From the NCBI GenBank assembly GCA_033344915.1, contig JAWPML010000001.1, forward strand, positions 472,369-536,368: a DNA stretch of 64,000 bases. Direction: 5' to 3'. This document shows positions 60,405 through 64,000 of the stretch, piece by piece (the stretch's first letter is position 1; the number at the start of each line of letters is the position of its first letter). Origin of the DNA: Acidimicrobiales bacterium. Its GTDB lineage: Bacteria; Actinomycetota; Acidimicrobiia; Acidimicrobiales; Aldehydirespiratoraceae. Under the pieces are notes generated by a model. That model did not search any database, was not told where the DNA came from, and saw only the letters and a list, made by a program, of their open reading frames with translations. Both the position numbers and the translations under genes were made by a program.

Positions 60405-62000
60405 TCAGGCGACACCCACGCGGATGGCGTGCCAGCCCTCCGCTCCGTCCGGGGCCACGGCCTTCGGCCCGATCGGCTGGAGGTCGCCCGCACCGTCGAT
60501 GGCGCGCACCTGGAGGATGTGATCGCCCGGCGTGGCGTCCCAGGTGGTCCGCCATTGGACCCAGGTCTCGTCGCTGCCGGGGGCGGCGATCTCACAGCGC
60601 TGCCACTCGCCCTGGTCGATCGAGATCTCGACGGCCGAGATGCCCCGGGGCGGCGACCAGGCGACGCCCGCGACCGGTGTCGCGCCAGCCGCGATCTCGG
60701 AGAACGGCTCGGGCACGTCGATACGCGACGCGGTCTTCATCGGGCCGAGCTTCGACCACCCACGGGGCACCCAATAGCCGTTGAAGCCGTCCCACGTGTC
60801 GAGGCTGATCTCCTCGACCCACTTGACCGCCGAGACGTAGCCGTAGAGCCCGGCCACGACCAGCCGGGCCGGGAAGCCGTGGATGATCGGGAGTGGCTCG
60901 TCGTTCATCGCGACGGCGAGCATGGCGTTGCGGCCGTCGGCGAGGACGTCGAGCGGGAAGCCGGCCGTCCAGTCGTCGACCGAGCGCCCGACGACCTGTT
61001 CGGCGCCCGGCTGCACGCCGGCCTCGTCGAGCAGTCGGGTGAGGGGCACGCCTGCCCACTTGGCGTTGCCGACGAGCCCGCCGCCCACATTGTTCGACAC
61101 GCAGGACAGGGTGATGACGTGCTCCTCGAGGTCCATGGCCAGGATCTCCTCGAAGGTGAGCGAGTAGGGGTTGTCGACCATGCCGGTGAACGAGAGCGAC
61201 CAGGAGTCCGGGTCGACCTGCGGGACGCTCAGCGCGGTGTCGATCCGGTAGAAGGTGTCGTTCGGGGTGATGTAGCGGGCGATGCCGTCGACGGTGTCGA
61301 ACGAACCCGGCGTGATCGGATCGCCGGTGGGGAGCGTCGTCGTGCCGGTGACTCCGGAGAAGTCGAGCTCGCGGCGGGCGACCTCCGCCGCGCTGGTGCC
61401 CTCGGCGGCCCGCGCGACCGTCATGCCGGTGACGGCGACCGCCCCGGCACCGGCGGACCAGGTGAGGAAGGCCCGGCGGGTGGGTCGCTTCTCCCGGGGA
61501 TCCTCGAGGACCCCGGCCAGACGGGTGGGACGATGCAGTCGCGTCAGCAGGAGCACGAGCGTGCCGATACCGAGCAGGGCGGCGACGATCGCCCAGAACC
61601 AGCTCGCGAGCGCGGGGGACTGGGGGTTGCGGGCGGTCGTGAACCCGCCGAGCAGGCCGAACGCCGCGAAGCCGGCGACACCGATCCAGAGGGAGCGGCG
61701 CCTGGACAGATAGCCGAGCCCGGCGCCGAGGAGCAGCGCCGTGATCGTGATGCCCGGAATCAGCGACGACTTGCCGCTGCTGCCGAGGTTCTCGATGCTC
61801 TCCTGGGCGACCTCACCGGGCGTGATGTCGAGAATCCACTCGCCCATGCCGAGCACGAGCCCCGGGATGGTCTCGGAGAACGCCTCCACGACCTCGCCGA
61901 AGATCAGCGCGATGGCCGCGGCGAGAAAGCCGGCGACGGCGCCGTACCAGGCGGGATGATCCGTGCCCGCTCGCTCCTCAGCTTCCATGATGTCCACCAT
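60405..62000 (-). CDS. membrane-anchored molybdopterin oxidoreductase (sulfite-oxidase fold)
   Basis: 531 aa. About four to five N-terminal helices (~20-155), then [14 protein letters not shown], a twin-Arg-like signal, and a sulfite-oxidase/YedY-type domain. The Moco-binding Cys is in [12 protein letters not shown], and [24 protein letters not shown] is typical of the family. The last ~110 residues are the dimerisation-type beta-sandwich ([15 protein letters not shown]). ATG 62000 or 61988 could be the start. Moco-synthesis genes moeA-moaA-moaC lie 14-19 kb away. Electron acceptor and substrate are unknown. Confidence 0.88.
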   Translation of the reverse strand: MVDIMEAEERAGTDHPAWYGAVAGFLAAAIALIFGEVVEAFSETIPGLVLGMGEWILDITPGEVAQESIENLGSSGKSSLIPGITITALLLGAGLGYLSRRRSLWIGVAGFAAFGLLGGFTTARNPQSPALASWFWAIVAALLGIGTLVLLLTRLHRPTRLAGVLEDPREKRPTRRAFLTWSAGAGAVAVTGMTVARAAEGTSAAEVARRELDFSGVTGTTTLPTGDPITPGSFDTVDGIARYITPNDTFYRIDTALSVPQVDPDSWSLSFTGMVDNPYSLTFEEILAMDLEEHVITLSCVSNNVGGGLVGNAKWAGVPLTRLLDEAGVQPGAEQVVGRSVDDWTAGFPLDVLADGRNAMLAVAMNDEPLPIIHGFPARLVVAGLYGYVSAVKWVEEISLDTWDGFNGYWVPRGWSKLGPMKTASRIDVPEPFSEIAAGATPVAGVAWSPPRGISAVEISIDQGEWQRCEIAAPGSDETWVQWRTTWDATPGDHILQVRAIDGAGDLQPIGPKAVAPDGAEGWHAIRVGVA

Positions 62001-62073
62001 GCCCTGTTGCCACGCGTCGTTCCCGGACCCTGACCGGGTGTGGGTCCACCCCGGAAACGTCGTGGCGCGCTGA

Positions 62074-63204
62074 ATGGTTCCCGGAGCCCCCGCCGTCGTG
62101 GATGATGCGCTGCGTGAACTCGCGGCCGTGGACGGCCCGCTGGATCTCGACCGCGCACTGGCCCCGATGTCGACGGGTGGGAGGGGACAGCTGATCGAGG
62201 CGGTGCGGCGGCACCGCCTCGATGCCGCGTTCGCCGATGCCCTCCAGCGGGCCGGGCACGAGGTGCCGGTCGACATCGCGGCCGACGTGGACGACGACCG
62301 CCTCCTGCGGCTGCAGGTCACCGCGGCCCTCGGTCGTGTCGCGGAGGTGCTCGACCGCGCCGACGTGCCGTGGTTGACGTTCAAGGGGCCGGTCATCGCC
62401 GCGCTCATGGCTCGACCGGAGTTGCGCACGTACAACGATCTCGACGTGCTGGTGGGGGCAACCGACCTGGGTTCGGCGGTCGAGGCGCTGATCGCGGCCG
62501 GCGTCGACGAGCTCAACGAGAACTGGGTGCCCTATGTGCGCCATCGGGTCGGTGAGGTTCCGATGACCGCCGGGTCGGTCAGCATCGATCTCCATTGGCA
62601 TGTCATCGGCCTCGGGCACCACCGGCGATCGATCCGCTTCGACCCGACGGCGATGCTCGCCCGTCGTCGTCCGGTGGAGCTGGCCGGCGCCTCCCGGCCG
62701 ACGTTCGACGCGAGCGACGAGCTGCTGCATCTCGTCGTGCACGCGGCGCTGTCCGGGGCGACACGACTCGACCAGCTCCGCGACATCGCCGTGGTGGTGG
62801 CCAATGACGACATCGACTGGGGCGAGTTCGCCCAGCGGGCCGGTGGGGTGGGTGTCGCCAAGCTCGCAGGCCACACGCTCGACCGGGCGGCGCGGGTGCT
62901 CGGCGCACCGGTGAGCGACCCGGTCCTGCGCCGCATGGCGGGCTCGTCGCTGGATCGCCGGCGGCGCTTCGACGGCGACGCGGTCGGGGCTCTCCGCGGC
63001 ATCGGTGTCTGGTGGCGGCGCGACCGAGCCACGGCGTCTGCGGGGGCGGCGCTGCGCCGCATCGCCGACGTGGTGACGCGCATCCCCGGCCGGCGGGGCG
63101 GCTGGGATTTCACGGATGAGAACTCACGCCTGTACCACGCCCGCGCCACCGGCGGTTCGACGGCGCGTGACGACTACTTCCGACGCGTGGCCGACTGGGT
63201 CTGA
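62074..63204 (+). CDS. nucleotidyltransferase family protein (PF14907-like)
   Basis: 376 aa. The core motif FKGPVIAALMARPELRTYNDLDVLVGA has the hydrophobic-Lys-Gly, Arg and Asp-x-Asp pattern of the NTP_transf_5 family. A later SIDLHWHVIGLGHH and a C-terminal helical half complete the protein. As I recall, family members occur in clusters for lasso peptides and capsule-type polymers, next to PqqD or S24/S26 peptidases. Here an S24/S26-type gene and a RiPP-like mini-ORF follow on the opposite strand. ATG 62074; divergent from the molybdoenzyme gene by 73 bp. Confidence 0.82.
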   Translation: MVPGAPAVVDDALRELAAVDGPLDLDRALAPMSTGGRGQLIEAVRRHRLDAAFADALQRAGHEVPVDIAADVDDDRLLRLQVTAALGRVAEVLDRADVPWLTFKGPVIAALMARPELRTYNDLDVLVGATDLGSAVEALIAAGVDELNENWVPYVRHRVGEVPMTAGSVSIDLHWHVIGLGHHRRSIRFDPTAMLARRRPVELAGASRPTFDASDELLHLVVHAALSGATRLDQLRDIAVVVANDDIDWGEFAQRAGGVGVAKLAGHTLDRAARVLGAPVSDPVLRRMAGSSLDRRRRFDGDAVGALRGIGVWWRRDRATASAGAALRRIADVVTRIPGRRGGWDFTDENSRLYHARATGGSTARDDYFRRVADWV

Positions 63205-63222
63205 CGCGACCCCGGACGCGAC

Positions 63223-63248
63223 GAAGGGGCGGCCGGAGCCGCCCCTTC
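63223..63248. terminator. bidirectional terminator hairpin
   Basis: GAAGGGGCGGC and GCCGCCCCTTC form a perfect 11-bp stem around CGGA, 18 bp after the nucleotidyltransferase stop and 24 bp beyond the stop of the convergent mini-ORF, so it suits both. Confidence 0.8.
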
Positions 63249-63272
63249 CCCGAGATTCTGGTGGCCCAGGAG

Positions 63273-63374
63273 CTAGCGGCCGCTGCCGCGGCTGCCCTGG
63301 GTACGACGACGACGGCGACGAAGCTCGCCCTCGAGGTCGACCTGGCTCTGGATCACCGGCTTTTCGTATGTCAT
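63273..63374 (-). CDS. 33-aa ORF, candidate RiPP precursor
   Basis: Begins MTYEKPVIQSQVDLEGEL, similar to the leader motif YxxPxL...Gx of lasso and other PqqD/RRE-recognised precursors; the C-terminal part is six Arg followed by TQGSRGSGR. GAGGCGAG just upstream of ATG 63374 gives a ribosome site, a promoter-like TTCACT/TACACA lies further upstream, and a terminator follows 24 bp after the stop. It lies between an S24/S26-type peptidase gene and a nucleotidyltransferase gene. The core is unlike known lasso cores. Too short for certainty; it could be a non-modified small basic protein. Confidence 0.5.
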   Translation of the reverse strand: MTYEKPVIQSQVDLEGELRRRRRRTQGSRGSGR

Positions 63375-63413
63375 CTCGCCTCTTCCCCGCGTTCGGATGT
63401 GTGCAGGACCCAT

Positions 63414-63443
63414 TGTGTACCACATCCGACCACGGAGAGTGAA
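63414..63443 (-). promoter_or_regulatory. putative promoter TTCACT-N18-TACACA
   Basis: On the minus strand TTCACT (63438-63443) and TACACA (63414-63419) with 18-bp spacing, about 40 nt before the mini-ORF start. Confidence 0.4.
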
Positions 63444-63498
63444 CACCATCTGACCCATTTCTTCGGGACCATGGTCATCGTCATGGTCATCGTCATGG

Positions 63499-63915
63499 TC
63501 ACCGTGATCGTGAACGGCGGAAACGGCGCAGGAGCCTGCGGAGCGTGAACGAGACGTGACTGCGGCGTCGATCCCAGGCCCCGAAACGGCGAACCTGACC
63601 ACCGTGGGTCGCCGCCGACACACGGCCGACCAGGCGGTCCCGGGCCACGGGATCGTCATCGAGCGGATTCCCGGCGCCGCGGCCGATCACCAGATCGCCG
63701 TCCAGCTCGCGGACACGGTGGACGACGACGCGGCCATCGTCCTCGACGAACGCCCAGATCTCGCCGCGCCGGGGACGGTCCGCGGCCTCGATGACGACCG
63801 TGCTCCCGGTGGCGATCACGCCGGCCATGCTCGACCCCGCAACCGCGAGTTCCACGGGTGCGTCACCCACGCGGGCTCGGAGGAGCCGGGCGACGGCGTC
63901 GGCGTCGGGAGCCAT
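63499..63915 (-). CDS. S24/S26 signal-peptidase-like protein
   Basis: 138 aa. ELAVAGSSMAGVIATGSTVVIE carries the Ser of the S26 nucleophile motif (GSSM), and RRGEIWAFVEDDGRVVVHRV has His where bacterial SPase I has the Lys base, as in ER/archaeal-type or related small S26-like proteins. There is no N-terminal membrane helix, and the C-terminus is strongly basic. Starts at ATG 63915. Such genes are reported, as I recall, near lasso/PqqD systems; here it precedes the mini-ORF by 124 bp. Confidence 0.72.
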   Translation of the reverse strand: MAPDADAVARLLRARVGDAPVELAVAGSSMAGVIATGSTVVIEAADRPRRGEIWAFVEDDGRVVVHRVRELDGDLVIGRGAGNPLDDDPVARDRLVGRVSAATHGGQVRRFGAWDRRRSHVSFTLRRLLRRFRRSRSR

Positions 63916-63976
63916 GGGGCGACGGTAGTCCAGCGCGATCCCAGTTCCGGGCAGGCCGATCCGCTTTCATGACGGG

Positions 63977-64000
63977 GTGACTTCGACCTCGTGGACGATC
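63977..64000 (+). CDS. possible start of a further gene (3' truncated)
   Basis: GTG 63977 opens a frame of eight codons (MTSTSWTI) to the window end, divergent from the S24/S26-type gene. Too short to support by itself; no clear promoter. Confidence 0.2.

Noticed and set aside
63460-63510. Repeat of CATGGTCATCGT between the mini-ORF and the S24/S26-type gene
   Set aside because: Only about three short imperfect copies; no evidence that it does more than simple sequence slippage.

Overview
High-GC (roughly two-thirds G+C) chromosomal DNA of an actinobacterium. Signs are F420-type LLM oxidoreductase, an Rpf-type muralytic factor, a ferrochelatase with the extra Fe-S cysteines of actinobacterial enzymes, many GTG starts, 4-nt start/stop overlaps, and TAnnnT boxes 6-10 nt before start codons (leaderless transcription). 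The gene mix fits class Acidimicrobiia best, but that placement is inference. Coding density is very high: no gap exceeds 200 bp, and no insertion sequence, prophage or CRISPR array was seen.

Layout. 0-7.4 kb: unknown genes, mutM, a ParC/GyrA-type topoisomerase subunit and a large membrane protein. 7.4-16.9 kb: a polyamine locus (class III aminotransferase, GNAT, FAD oxidase, agmatinase, PotD-C-B-A transporter, C45 acyltransferase/hydrolase). 16.9-18.5 kb: a lipoprotein with a thioredoxin (TlpA-like) domain whose first active-site Cys codon is an in-frame TGA, read here as a probable selenoprotein, divergent from a Prx6-type peroxiredoxin. 18.6-26.2 kb: ParE/GyrB-type subunit, a BrkB-SnoaL fusion, a PD-(D/E)XK nuclease with Fe-S cysteines, ParA, an MFS exporter. 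26.3-35.4 kb: ferrochelatase, Rpf-like factor, glutaredoxin, crotonase, SGNH hydrolase, ABC-F, NfuA-like, dxs, PAP2. 35.4-42.1 kb: tldD with two tandem tldE/pmbA paralogues, uppP, SAF-domain protein, FmdB, plsY. 42.2-46.6 kb: galU, the molybdenum cofactor genes moeA-moaA-moaC, tRNA-Ala(CGC). 46.6-54.9 kb: a branched-chain-type ABC uptake system in an unusual fused form (LivK-like lipoprotein; MFS-LivF fusion; LivH-LivM-LivG fusion). 54.9-62.0 kb: AAA ATPase, LLM oxidoreductase, lipoprotein, phosphoribosyltransferase, NTF2-like protein, PIN-PhoH, sulfite-oxidase-fold molybdoenzyme. 62.0-64.0 kb: nucleotidyltransferase, a 33-codon ORF resembling a RiPP precursor, and an S24/S26-type peptidase, possibly the edge of a peptide-modification cluster.

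Links between genes: the Pot system, agmatinase, FAD oxidase and aminotransferase together suggest uptake and catabolism of agmatine/putrescine. The moeA/moaA/moaC genes supply the cofactor needed by the molybdoenzyme at 60.4-62.0 kb. The seleno-thioredoxin candidate and peroxiredoxin share one divergent promoter region and may form a redox pair. The most novel observations are the seleno-lipoprotein, the MFS-LivF and LivH-M-G fusions, the RiPP-like mini-ORF and the BrkB-SnoaL fusion.
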